Shown piece after piece: positions 18,321-26,654 of a stretch of DNA of 64,000 nt. Origin of the DNA: Mesorhizobium_K sp040049215. Lineage in GTDB: Bacteria; Pseudomonadota; Alphaproteobacteria; Rhizobiales; Rhizobiaceae. The notes beneath the pieces were generated by a model, which saw only the letters and a list, made by a program, of their open reading frames with translations, did no database searches and had not been told where the DNA came from. Made by a program: the position numbers and the translations under genes. Numbering within the stretch: position 1 is the stretch's first letter; the number at the start of each line of letters is the position of its first letter. The DNA lies in the NCBI RefSeq assembly GCF_040049215.1, contig NZ_JBDZDN010000001.1:2232001-2296000 (forward strand). The letters are read 5' to 3'.

Positions 18321-19235
18321 ATGGACCTGAAGGCCCTCAGAGCATTCGTTGCTGTCGCGCGAGAAGGAAACGTGACGCGGGCTGCCGAGCGGTTGCACCT
18401 CACTCAGCCTGCCGTCAGTCAGCACCTGAAAAGGCTGGCCTACGATACTGGCGTCACCCTTTTTCGGCGCACGTCGAAGGGATTGGAACTGACCCAGGAG
18501 GGTACGCTGCTGGCCGCGAAGGCCGAGCGAGTGTTCGCCGCATTTCAGGATTTCGGGCAGACCGCCCGACATCTGGGCACAGGGCCTCGCGGAAAGCTCA
18601 GGATCGGCACCATCATTGATCCCGAGTTCACGCGGCTTGGCGGATTTCTCAAGGCACTCGTCGATGGCGGACCCGGGATCGAAACGGAGCTTCGCCATGG
18701 CATGAGCGGCGATGTGCCGGAGGGTCTGCGGCGAAACGAACTGGATGTCGGCTTCTTTCTTGGCGACATCAGAGACGTCGATCCAGTGTCAGGCGCCAAT
18801 TCGGACGGAAGCGACAGCCTTTTTCACGTTCGCGAATTGGCTCGACTGACCTACCGCGTCGTGGCGCCTCCATCGCTGGCGGCTTTTGTACGTGGACAGG
18901 ACTGGGCTGCCCTTTCGGCTTTACCGTGGATAGGCACGCCACAAGCGTCAGCCCATAATCGCCTTCTACGCAAGGTGTTTGGAAAGCTGGGGATCCGCCA
19001 AAACGTCGTCGCATCGGTCGATCAGGAGCCGTCGATGCTTGCGATGGTTCGCACCGGACTTGGGTTGAGCCTCTGCCGGGAATCGATCGCACTGCATGAG
19101 CAGCAAGCGCACGGACTTGTCATTGCCGACCGCGTCGCAATCGAAACTGCTTTGAGTTTCATCTGCCTGGGGGCGCGCATCGACGATCCGTCAATCAAGA
19201 TTGCACTTGATGCTGTCGACCGCGTGTGGAGCTGA
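18321..19235 (+). CDS. LysR-family transcriptional regulator
   Basis: A 304-residue regulator. The winged helix-turn-helix begins MDLKALRAFVAVAREGN and contains the diagnostic AAERLHLTQPAVSQHLKRL segment at about residues 17-36. A periplasmic-binding-protein-like co-inducer domain follows from about 90. ATG 18321 is preferred over 18309 because it gives the canonical LysR start. It is divergent from the GMC oxidoreductase/CoA-transferase operon and is the obvious candidate activator of it. A 13-bp stem hairpin overlaps its stop codon. Confidence 0.9.
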   Translation: MDLKALRAFVAVAREGNVTRAAERLHLTQPAVSQHLKRLAYDTGVTLFRRTSKGLELTQEGTLLAAKAERVFAAFQDFGQTARHLGTGPRGKLRIGTIIDPEFTRLGGFLKALVDGGPGIETELRHGMSGDVPEGLRRNELDVGFFLGDIRDVDPVSGANSDGSDSLFHVRELARLTYRVVAPPSLAAFVRGQDWAALSALPWIGTPQASAHNRLLRKVFGKLGIRQNVVASVDQEPSMLAMVRTGLGLSLCRESIALHEQQAHGLVIADRVAIETALSFICLGARIDDPSIKIALDAVDRVWS

Positions 19236-19252
19236 GCTGAGCTCCACACGCG
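19221..19252 (+). terminator. strong hairpin at the end of the LysR gene
   Basis: A perfect 13-bp inverted repeat (19221-19233 and 19240-19252) with a 6-nt loop, spanning the TGA at 19233-19235. There is no T-tract, so it could be a terminator of non-canonical type or an mRNA-stabilising hairpin. Confidence 0.5.
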
Positions 19253-19543
19253 ACCGCCGCGCAATCACTGGGCCAGTGAATCGTATGGGGAACGCTCAAC
19301 GTCGGCTTGTCGCATATGTCGCACGTAAGCCGACTGTCTCCTTACGGCCCCGTTTCGGTCATTCGTGCAGGACCGATTGTGGCGCATCTTTCTTGTATTC
19401 GCGACTGGACTTCCACTCTGAAGGAAGCATTGGTTGGTCGCGTCCCGGCGATGAGTCTGCCGGCCCCGCATGCCAGCCCGCCAGAGCGCGGGCTCGTCCT
19501 AGTACAGGCGCCGGATTGGCCGGACCTGAACGGGAGACGAACA

Positions 19544-19945
19544 ATGGCAAAAAAACTCAACAGCACCGCGGCGCCGGGCATGGAAGAGCCCGCGCTGGAC
19601 CAAGGCGTCCAACGGAAAGTTCCTGCCAAGATCCACGTCGCCAGCACTTCCGCAGGGCAAAAGCCGAAGTCGAACACGCGGAAGAAGGTCGCAAATGCAG
19701 TCCAGCACCCAAAGCCCGTCTCAAAATCTGCGACGCCAAAGAACACCAAGGCAGAGCTGATCCTCAAGAAGCTGCACACGGCAAAAGGCGCCAGCATCGA
19801 GATGTTGATGGCCGAGACCGGCTGGCAAGCACATTCGGTTCGCGGCTTCCTGTCGGCGGTTGTGAAGAAGAAGCTGGCGCTCAATCTAGCGAGCGAAGCC
19901 GGTAAGGACGGTGATCGCCGATACCGCATCATCAACGACGCATAG
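19544..19945 (+). CDS. DUF3489-domain protein of a recombinase cassette
   Basis: A 133-residue basic protein. A low-complexity Lys/Ala/Thr-rich N-terminal half precedes a compact C-terminal domain (about 70-130). That domain contains a winged-helix-like pattern, LKKLHTAKGASIEMLMAETG, then WQAHSVRGFLSAVVKKKL, typical of DUF3489. GGGAG 7 nt before ATG 19544 decides the start; an upstream extension is unlikely. In alphaproteobacteria this family usually precedes a DUF2924 gene and a large serine recombinase, exactly as here, so a DNA-binding accessory role in recombination is plausible but unproven. Confidence 0.8.
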   Translation: MAKKLNSTAAPGMEEPALDQGVQRKVPAKIHVASTSAGQKPKSNTRKKVANAVQHPKPVSKSATPKNTKAELILKKLHTAKGASIEMLMAETGWQAHSVRGFLSAVVKKKLALNLASEAGKDGDRRYRIINDA

Positions 19946-19958
19946 TCGGCGTGACGCC

Positions 19959-20435
19959 ATGTCGAACAGGATGTTGGTGGATCAGGAGGTCGCCGCGCTC
20001 GGCGACCTCTCTCGCGAAGAACTCGCAGAGCGATGGACAAAGGCTTATGGCCACCCGCCGCCGAAGGGCGCGCGGCGTGACTTTCTCCTGCGCGCTGCCG
20101 CCTGGTATCTCCAGGCGAGCAGGCTGGGTGGCTTGTCTCCTGATACGCACAGGATGCTTCGCGCGGCGACGGCTCAGGTGAAGAAGCAGTTCGCTGCAAC
20201 GCAATCCGGCCCAAGCATTGCGAAACTAGATGTCATCTCAATCCCGATGGCCACACCTCGTAGGCAGCTATCGCCCGGCACACGCCTTGTCCGCGAGTGG
20301 AATGGACGCAGCCATGTGGTCGATGTGCTTGAGGAGGGGTTTGCTTTTGAGGGCAGGCTGCACAAGTCGCTGACGGCAATAGCCAGGCAGATCACCGGTG
20401 CCCACTGGTCCGGCCCGAGGTTCTTCGGGCTATGA
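19959..20435 (+). CDS. DUF2924-domain protein of a recombinase cassette
   Basis: A 158-residue protein with the DUF2924 pattern: an N-terminal helical part with LSREELAERWTKAYGHPPP and a C-terminal part with the conserved LVREWNGRSHVVDVLEEGFAFEGRLHKSLTAIA stretch, abbreviated here as the REW...HVV...GF.. core. The family C-terminus GAHWSGPRFFGL is intact. It follows the DUF3489 gene by 13 nt, and its TGA overlaps the ATG of the serine recombinase (20432-20435). Molecular role is unknown. Confidence 0.82.
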   Translation: MSNRMLVDQEVAALGDLSREELAERWTKAYGHPPPKGARRDFLLRAAAWYLQASRLGGLSPDTHRMLRAATAQVKKQFAATQSGPSIAKLDVISIPMATPRRQLSPGTRLVREWNGRSHVVDVLEEGFAFEGRLHKSLTAIARQITGAHWSGPRFFGL

Positions 20436-22111
20436 GCGCTCATCAGAAGAAGCTGCGGTGCGCGGTCTACACCCGCAAGTCGACCGAAGAGGGTCTCGAC
20501 CAGGAGTTCAACTCTCTGGATGCCCAGCGGGAGGCGTGTGCAGCCTTCATAACATCACAGGCTGGTTTGGGCTGGCGTTTGATTGCCGATCACTACGACG
20601 ATGGAGGAATCTCGGGCGGCACGATGGAGCGGCCGGCTCTAAAACGCTTGCTGCAGGATATCCGCGACCGGAAGGTCGACGTGGTCGTCGTCTACAAGAT
20701 CGACCGCTTGACCCGGTCGCTGATGGACTTTTCCAGGATCGTCGAGGTGTTCGACGCCAACAACGTCTCCTTCGTATCGGTCACGCAGCAGTTCAACACC
20801 ACGACCTCGATGGGGAGGCTGACGCTGAATGTCCTCCTGTCATTTGCCCAATTCGAACGCGAGGTCACGGCGGAGCGCATCCGCGACAAGATTGCTGCCT
20901 CCCGCAAGAAGGGCATCTGGATGGGCGGTACGGTACCGCTAGGCTACAAGGCGGTGGAAAAGAAGCTGGTGATCGACCCTGAAGCTGCAAGCAAAGTCCG
21001 CCGAATCTTCTGCCGCTACTTTGAACTGAAGTCGGTCCCCGTCCTGGCCGACGAACTGAATGGCGAGAGCGGTATAGCCAGTGATTCGTCACCATCGCGG
21101 CAAAGTCGACTGTCGTTCACACGCGGCAAGCTTTATCACCTGCTTTCCAACGTCGTTTACATCGGCAAGGCCAGGCACAAGGATCGCATCTACGGCGGCG
21201 AGCACGAAGCCATCATCGACCAAGAAACGTTCGCTGCAGTGCAGGCTCTTATGAAGGGCCAGGCACCAAACCGCATGAATGGCCCCAACGTCCGAAACCG
21301 TCATCTGCTCACCGGCCTGCTGTTCGACGAAACCGGCGATCGTCTGAGCCCTGTGTTCACCGTCAAGGATGGCAAGCGTTACCGCTACTACATCTCCAAC
21401 CGGCTCGAGACTACGACTCGAAACGATCCTTCCGGTTGGCGCTTGCCGGCAGACGAGCTGGAGCGGACTGTGCTGCATCAACTCGAGACGACGCTTCGGG
21501 ATGAGGTCAGGCTGTCCGACTGGGCCGGTATGATGGTGCCTGCAACACCGGTGCATACCGCCATCGCCAGGGCAGGGGCGTTCCGCGGTGCACTCCAGAC
21601 CTCATCCCCTGAGCAAGCGAAGTCATTGAGGCGTCTCGTCCGCGCCATCCACGTGAAGCCCGGCGAAATGGTCTTGGAGATCGATCCGCGCGCCGCGATT
21701 GGCGAGGCAGGCAATGCGGGGTCTGATGATGCCGGACAGCCCGAAGTCGACCCAGTCACCATCTCAGTGCCGATGACGCTGAGGCGGAGGGGCGCCGAGG
21801 CAAGGCTTGTTCTGGAGGGCCATTCGCTGGGCAGGAAACCTGATGATGGCCTCGTCGAAGCGATCGGAAAGGCACATATCATGCTCGGCATGTTAACCGA
21901 CGGCTCGGGTAGAACCTTCGCCGACGTCGCGAACGAAACCCGCGTCCATGTTGCAGACGCAAGCCGCATCCTTCCGCTCGCCTTCCTGGCCCCGAAGATC
22001 ACCGAAGCTATCCTGCGTGGCAGGCAGCCGTTCGAACTCACAGCCCACATGCTGATGCGTGACGACCTGCCCCACCTCTGGACGGATCAGCTCCAGCAGT
22101 TCGGCATTTGA
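20432..22111 (+). CDS. large serine recombinase (resolvase/invertase superfamily)
   Basis: A 559-residue site-specific recombinase. The N-terminal catalytic domain has the nucleophile Ser17 in YTRKSTEE, the conserved DAQREAC helix, and the DRLTRS arginine motif near residues 87-92. The recombinase domain follows (about 165-290, including GYKAVEKKL and the NVVYIGKARHKDRIYGGEHEAIID-like region). A zinc-ribbon/linker and C-terminal DNA-binding region complete it. It would integrate, excise or invert DNA through a 5'-phosphoserine intermediate. It is translationally coupled to the DUF2924 gene. A repeat-dense 0.7-kb tract lies immediately downstream, a natural place for its target or for a relic of the element's end. 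Confidence 0.9.
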   Translation: MSAHQKKLRCAVYTRKSTEEGLDQEFNSLDAQREACAAFITSQAGLGWRLIADHYDDGGISGGTMERPALKRLLQDIRDRKVDVVVVYKIDRLTRSLMDFSRIVEVFDANNVSFVSVTQQFNTTTSMGRLTLNVLLSFAQFEREVTAERIRDKIAASRKKGIWMGGTVPLGYKAVEKKLVIDPEAASKVRRIFCRYFELKSVPVLADELNGESGIASDSSPSRQSRLSFTRGKLYHLLSNVVYIGKARHKDRIYGGEHEAIIDQETFAAVQALMKGQAPNRMNGPNVRNRHLLTGLLFDETGDRLSPVFTVKDGKRYRYYISNRLETTTRNDPSGWRLPADELERTVLHQLETTLRDEVRLSDWAGMMVPATPVHTAIARAGAFRGALQTSSPEQAKSLRRLVRAIHVKPGEMVLEIDPRAAIGEAGNAGSDDAGQPEVDPVTISVPMTLRRRGAEARLVLEGHSLGRKPDDGLVEAIGKAHIMLGMLTDGSGRTFADVANETRVHVADASRILPLAFLAPKITEAILRGRQPFELTAHMLMRDDLPHLWTDQLQQFGI

Positions 22112-22123
22112 AGCGCGCTTCAA
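22108..22123. repeat. 16-bp perfect palindrome at the recombinase stop codon
   Basis: TTGAAGCGCGCTTCAA overlaps the TGA of the serine recombinase gene. It could be a hairpin terminator without T-tract or a protein-binding site. Confidence 0.5.
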
Positions 22124-22386
22124 CAGCCCAAAAATGGCACTTCACGACCATCGCCTCCGAAATCTATTGGACACTATCCGCGGCCAAGAGAGACGATCCG
22201 GCGAAAAGGCCGAAAACCTGGCGTCTTGACGCGTCTCTGTCCCAATAGTTCACCGAAGTAGGGCGCTAAGCCACGGAAAACGCGACGTCTTTCCAGCTCC
22301 CAGCGAGAGATCACGAAATTGGCGGACTGGGTGGTGAACCGAGCAGTCCTGCGATAACCCGTCTCTGGTCGGGCTTCCCTGAAATA

Positions 22387-22543
22387 CAGGGAAAAAACAG
22401 GGAAATTGCTCAATTTGACGCCGCCGGACGGTGTTTCTGCCTCAAAATAGGCAGTGTTTTCTGTAGGTTAGGTCAAAATTCCCTGCTGCCGGGAACAGGG
22501 AATTTTGTCTCTTGAGCAGGGATATCTGTCGGCGGAACAGGGA
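22387..22543. repeat. phased CAGGGA motif cluster with a 12-bp inverted repeat
   Basis: CAGGGA occurs at 22387, 22398, 22496, 22517 and 22538, with spacings 11, 98, 21 and 21 bp, so most copies share a DNA face. A perfect inverted repeat pairs CAAAATTCCCTG (22474-22485) with CAGGGAATTTTG (22496-22507) across a 10-nt loop. It fits a protein-binding array (recombination or replication protein) or a folded RNA. Confidence 0.6.
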
Positions 22544-22560
22544 AAATTGGCCGCGAAAAA

Positions 22561-22748
22561 TTGCCGTTAGCTGGGATCGGATTGTCGTTAGGTGGGATCG
22601 GATTGTCATTATCCGGGATTGATTGCCGAACCGTGGGATAGGAATGCGCGTCGCCGGTTGCCCAGTGTCGCAAGGCGGAAGTGAATTGGCTTAGGCTGGG
22701 ATCCGATTGCTCGGGAGCGGGACGACATTGTCGTATGGTGGTCGCGGC
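22561..22748. repeat. array of 21-bp iteron-like repeats
   Basis: Nine consecutive slots of 21 bp (one of 20) cover this stretch. Consensus is close to TTGTCGTTAGGTGGGATCGG(A). Clear copies start at 22561, 22582, 22603, 22623, 22686, 22707 and 22728. The 42-bp gap 22644-22685 equals two slots, the second of which still matches about 13 of 21 positions. No spacers separate units, so this is not CRISPR. It resembles iterons or the multi-repeat ends of some transposons. Confidence 0.65.
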
Positions 22749-22803
22749 AGGAACTTCTAAGTGCCCTGCGCCCATATAGCTGTTAACCTGAGATGACTGG
22801 GGC

Positions 22804-23397
22804 GTGAGGGGCATGCACCTGAGGATTGTCGATAAGCCGCGGCGCCAGCAGGACGACCGCTGGCGCCGGAACCTGGCACGCAAGGCCGAGTGGAAGCCGA
22901 GGCGGCGCCGGCGCGGGTCGTTGTTCGGCCGCATCTACGGTATTCTGGCCTTGCTTCTCGTTGCCGGCGCCGCGGGTATTCACTTCTACCAGCCAGACTT
23001 CACCACCTTGTCGCAGCTCGGATCGATCTTCGGGCAGGGCGAGACAGTCTCGCGGCATTTTCCGCTCTGTGGCAACGGACCACGTGTGAACTGCGTGGTC
23101 GACGGCGACACGTTCTGGCTCGCCGGCGTGAAAATTCGGGTCGCCGACGTCAACACGCCGGAGGTCTCAGACCCGGCATGCGCTGCGGAGGCCGCGCTTG
23201 GCGCTCGCGCGACGCGCCGCCTTCTGTCGCTGCTTAATGCCGGCCCGTTCGAAGTCCGCAGGGGCTGGCGGGACGAAGACGTCTACGGCCGCAAGCTGCG
23301 TACGCTCTATCGCAACGGAGAGTCGATTGGCGAAATTCTCGTCGCCGAAGGCCTCGCGCACGAATGGCGCGGCTACAAGCAGGATTGGTGTGGCTAA
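22804..23397 (+). CDS. membrane-anchored thermonuclease-family (SNase-like) nuclease
   Basis: A 197-residue protein. A very basic N-terminus (Arg-rich, residues 10-40) precedes one TM helix (about 45-60) and a compact staphylococcal-nuclease OB-fold domain (about 88-197). Catalytic residues of the family are visible: Asp102 in DGDTFW, Arg112 in KIRVAD, Glu120 in NTPEV, and Arg163 in VYGRKLR. The positive-inside rule suggests a periplasmic nuclease domain. The frame opens at GTG 22804; ATG 22813 is an alternative, and neither has an ideal ribosome site. It overlaps the start of the Excalibur-type gene. Such genes are common cargo on rhizobial mobile elements. Confidence 0.82.
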   Translation: MRGMHLRIVDKPRRQQDDRWRRNLARKAEWKPRRRRRGSLFGRIYGILALLLVAGAAGIHFYQPDFTTLSQLGSIFGQGETVSRHFPLCGNGPRVNCVVDGDTFWLAGVKIRVADVNTPEVSDPACAAEAALGARATRRLLSLLNAGPFEVRRGWRDEDVYGRKLRTLYRNGESIGEILVAEGLAHEWRGYKQDWCG

Positions 23398-23659
23398 GGT
23401 CGCCAATAGACGTTGGCTGCACGGCGCGGCGATGCGAACCGGCGCCGGCCTTGTTGTCCTCGCCGTCATGCTGGTGAACCGTCCGGCACTGTCACAAGAC
23501 TGCGACCCAAACTACGATCCCTGCGTGCCGATCGCGAGCGACGTGGACTGCGCCGGCGGCAAGGGCAACGGCCCTGAATATGTCTCCGGCCCAATCACGG
23601 TCATAGGCACCGACATCTATGATCTTGACCGGGATGGTGACGGTATCGCGTGCGAGTAA
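23390..23659 (+). CDS. secreted Excalibur-type calcium-binding small protein
   Basis: An 89-residue protein. The signal peptide runs from an RRW n-region through LVVLAVMLV, with predicted cleavage after PALS. The mature part is Cys-containing (DCDPNYDPCVP...DVDC) and ends in the Excalibur calcium-loop signature DLDRDGDGIACE, with Asp at 78, 80, 82 and 84. GTG 23390 overlaps the end of the thermonuclease gene and has AGGA 5 nt upstream; an ATG at 23432 is the alternative. Nuclease plus Excalibur domain is a known pairing, here as separate adjacent genes, and hints at a shared extracellular Ca-dependent nuclease role. Confidence 0.75.
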   Translation: MAKVANRRWLHGAAMRTGAGLVVLAVMLVNRPALSQDCDPNYDPCVPIASDVDCAGGKGNGPEYVSGPITVIGTDIYDLDRDGDGIACE

Positions 23660-23695
23660 GTGATCAGCGTTTGTTGTTGGGCAGGGGAGGACGAA

Positions 23696-24040
23696 ATGCC
23701 TGAGTTGGTCAGAGCGTTCATTTCCGAACTCATAAGAGCGGCAAACGAGATCGAACGGTTGACCAAGGCGGAACGCGCGCGGCTTCTCGAGCGGGCAGCA
23801 ACCACAATCCGCGACTTCCGGGAGCAGCTGGACGCAGAGCCCCCGGCCGAAGCTGACCTCGTCGAGGATCTGCGATCGATGGTCGAGACGATCGACCTGC
23901 ACGGTGCCAAGGAAGTGGCTGCAATGATCCTTGAGGCAGTCGCGGCTATAAAGGCAGGACGATCTGACGTCGAGCATCTCCTGGATGCCGAGTACGAAGA
24001 TCTGGTCGAGGAGATGAACAACCCCGAGGGAACGACATAG
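23696..24040 (+). CDS. small helical hypothetical protein
   Basis: A 114-residue acidic protein predicted to be entirely helical (heptad-like Leu, Glu and Ala spacing from residue 5 to 105). It has no signal peptide or TM segment. GGGGAGGACGAA precedes ATG 23696 and decides the start. It stands 36 nt after the Excalibur-type gene in the same direction. No family recognised. Confidence 0.6.
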   Translation: MPELVRAFISELIRAANEIERLTKAERARLLERAATTIRDFREQLDAEPPAEADLVEDLRSMVETIDLHGAKEVAAMILEAVAAIKAGRSDVEHLLDAEYEDLVEEMNNPEGTT

Positions 24041-24191
24041 CGGCCTTATGGACGCCGGTGCGTGGATAAATCTTCCCGCCTCAGGACTTCGGAAGGGCCG
24101 TTTGACGGGCCTCTTCACGTCGGTATGCCTATGTTTACTCACGCCCATTCTGGATGCCCGATAATCCTCCGATCTCAGATTGGAGGTCAGC

Positions 24192-24380
24192 ATGCCCAGT
24201 TTTCAGATCGTCTTCATCGTTACGGTTTGCCTCACCGTTGCTAGCGGCCTGGCTGCCACATCGATCGTCATTTTCGGTGACACACGACACAACCACGGCC
24301 AGCGTGTGGTGGCCGAGAAGCTTGCTCAGATCGCGCTGCTCGGTACTGCGGCGATCGTATCGCTTTTGACATTGCCCTGA
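24192..24380 (+). CDS. small two-helix membrane protein
   Basis: A 62-residue protein with two hydrophobic segments (about residues 4-25 and 43-60) separated by a polar loop with DTRHNHGQR. GGAGG 5 nt upstream strongly supports ATG 24192. Size and topology resemble holin-like or other phage-associated small membrane proteins, but no signature is recognised. Confidence 0.55.
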   Translation: MPSFQIVFIVTVCLTVASGLAATSIVIFGDTRHNHGQRVVAEKLAQIALLGTAAIVSLLTLP

Positions 24381-24447
24381 CTTGCTTGCGAACGGCTTGT
24401 TCCACCTCTCGGGAAAAGCTAAGCCGGCGCGTGTCGTGGAGGACGAG

Positions 24448-24903
24448 ATGCCAGATACGGATCAACAAATGCCAACTGTACTCTTTACAGAACTCACCGC
24501 AGGGATCGTATCGGCCTACGTCGCCAACAATTCAGTCCCCGTCGCCAAACTCGCCGAACTCATTGCGACGGTGCACACGGCCGTGTCTGGCCTGTCGCTG
24601 CCAGCGACACTAACAGTGGACGTGCCTACGCCAGCGGTAAACCCGAAACGCTCGCTACATGCTGACTACATTGTCTGCCTGGAAGACGGAAAGCGATTCA
24701 AGTCGCTGAAGCGCCATCTGTCGACGCACTTCAATCTGACTCCGGAAGAGTATCGGTCGAAGTGGGGCCTGCCGCACGACTATCCGATGGTGGCTCCGAA
24801 CTATGCGGCGGCTCGATCTGAACTCGCAAAGCAGACAGGCCTCGGACGCAAGCCCGCTCCGAAGGTGAAGGCAAAGCGCAGCCGCGGCAGGAAATCAACC
24901 TAG
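24448..24903 (+). CDS. MucR/Ros-family zinc-finger transcriptional regulator
   Basis: A 151-residue regulator. The N-terminal helical dimerisation part (about 10-50) precedes the prokaryotic zinc finger: Cys77, Asp80, His90 and His94 in the order typical of Ros/MucR, followed by the family signature LTPEEYRSKWGLPHDYPMVAPNYA, shown here only in part as YRSKWGLP and the NYAAARS helix. The C-terminus is Lys/Arg rich. GGAGGACGAG precedes ATG 24448. Chromosomal MucR controls exopolysaccharide and cell-cycle genes; a copy among mobile-element genes more likely regulates the element, but this is inference. Two perfect dyads lie between it and the methyltransferase gene. Confidence 0.9.
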   Translation: MPDTDQQMPTVLFTELTAGIVSAYVANNSVPVAKLAELIATVHTAVSGLSLPATLTVDVPTPAVNPKRSLHADYIVCLEDGKRFKSLKRHLSTHFNLTPEEYRSKWGLPHDYPMVAPNYAAARSELAKQTGLGRKPAPKVKAKRSRGRKST

Positions 24904-25269
24904 GCCAACTCACGAAGTCTGGACCTCGAAGAGGCCAATTGCTCCGGTTCCCGTGCGCACTGTCACGCGCGAATCATTGCCGGTGTTGGGCGCCGTTTGC
25001 CAGATTTTGTTGCCCGGCGGCGTCCCAGCCTCCGCATTTCACACGCCTTTGGTCTTCGGTTGCACAGAAAGTTTGCACAACTTCACGTAGGCGGATTCTT
25101 TAAAACACCTTTTCAACGGGTCTTAAACGGGTTTTGAACGGTTGGCGTTCAAAACCCGACGTAGCCAACGATCTGCGCCAAAATTGGCGCTTGATTTCCG
25201 CAAATGCGTTCGCAGTCTGTTCTTCAGAAGGAGCCGCCATCCTGGTCGGCCCGCTGAGGAAGATTGCAG
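24904..25269. promoter_or_regulatory. intergenic region with two strong inverted repeats
   Basis: About 365 bp without a gene. A perfect 13-bp inverted repeat (25128-25140 and 25146-25158, arms CGGGTTTTGAACG and CGTTCAAAACCCG, 5-nt loop) is followed by the near-continuous palindrome GCGCCAAAATTGGCGC (25175-25190). Both lie upstream of the ParB/methyltransferase gene and could be operators or a processing/attachment site. Confidence 0.55.
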
Positions 25270-26654
25270 ATGCAAAGCTACTCCCCTGCGCTGGAAATGG
25301 TGCCTGTTGCCAGGCTGAAACCATACTCCGGCAATGCGCGTACCCACTCCCGCAAACAAGTCCGACAGATCGCTGACAGCATCCAGCGTTTTGGCTTCAC
25401 CAATCCCGTGCTGATCGGCGACGATCACGAGATCATCGCCGGCCACGGCCGGGTGATGGCGGCGAAAGAACTTGGCCTCGCTGCGGTGCCGACCGTGAAG
25501 CTGGCGCACCTCAGTCCCGAAGAACGACGTGCGTATGTGCTCGCGGACAACAAGCTCGCTCTCAATGCCGGCTGGGATACCGAGATCCTGGCGATCGAAC
25601 TGCAGGCCTTGATCGATATCGACTTCGACGTGACCTTGACTGGCTTTTCGCTCGCCGAGATCGACCTGACGCTCGATCACGCGCGGCGGCGTCCGGAACG
25701 ATTGAAGACGATGCTGGAGACCTCATTCCCGAGCTGCCGACGCAGGTCGTCTCGAAACTCGGCGACGTGTGGCTGCTCGGCCGGCATCGGCTGCTGTGCG
25801 GTGACGCCAGATCGAAGGACGATGTCGGACGCCTTATGGCCGGCGAGGTGGCCGACCTGATCTTCACCGACCCGCCCTACAACGTCGCCATCGACGGCAA
25901 TGTCGGTGGGCTGGGCTCGGTCAGGCATCGCGAGTTCGCCTTCGCCTCGGGCGAAATGACCGAAGACGAGTTCACTAGCTTTCTGACGACCACTCTCGGC
26001 AATGCGGCACGCTTCGCCAGGGATGGCGCCATTGCCTATGTGTGTATGGACTGGCGCCACATGCGCGAGATTCTGGACGCCGGCAAAGTCGCCTTCACCG
26101 AGCTTAAAAACCTCTGCGTCTGGAACAAAACCAATGGCGGCATGGGGAGCTTCTATCGCTCCAAGCATGAGCTAGTCTTTGTCTTCAAGATAGGAACAGC
26201 ACCGCACACCAATGCCTTCGGCCTCGGCGAGACCGGCCGTTATCGTACCAACGTCTGGGATTATGCCGGCATCAGCAGTCTTGGCGCCAACCGGATGGAC
26301 CAGCTTGCCATGCATCCGACGGTGAAGCCGGTGGCGTTGGTAGCTGATGCCATCAAGGACTGCTCGCGGCGCAGCGAGGTCGTGCTCGACATGTTTGGAG
26401 GCTCCGGCTCGACCCTGATTGCCGCTGAAAGCTGCGGCCGGCGAGCCAGGCTCATCGAATACGACCCGCTCTACTGCGATGTCATCGTCACGCGCTGGCA
26501 GCGCTACACCGGCAAGGTGGCAACACTCGAAGGGAACGGTCGTACCTTCGAAGACGTCGCCGAGGATCGCACAGAAAATCGTCAGCCGGCGCCGGCGCGC
26601 ATTGCGCAGCCCAAATTCGCCAAGCGCAGCGCAGGGGGTCGCCGTGGCCGATAA
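25270..26654 (+). pseudogene. ParB-domain site-specific DNA methyltransferase, frameshifted
   Basis: One gene split by a frameshift at about 25680-25692, in a GCGCGGCGGCG tract. The first frame (25270-25690) is a ParB/Srx-like N-terminal domain with KPYSGNARTHS and IIAGHGRVMAAKELG. The second frame resumes as PELPTQVVSKLGDVWLLG and encodes a beta-class (DPPY motif before FxGxG) methyltransferase with TDPPYNV and FGGSGSTLIAAE. In the relatives I know this is one protein of about 450 residues. Loss of one G would explain the break. AGGA 9 nt before ATG 25270 supports the start. Phage and gene-transfer regions commonly carry this protein ahead of DUF5681 and terminase genes. The second half could still be made from ATG 25767. 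Confidence 0.75.

Noticed and set aside
19236..19543. N-terminal extension of the DUF3489 gene from 19307
   Set aside because: Residues before 19544 have no family resemblance, and a good ribosome site precedes ATG 19544.
22561..22748. Possible CRISPR array
   Set aside because: Units are contiguous with 21-bp period and have no unique spacers; no cas genes nearby.
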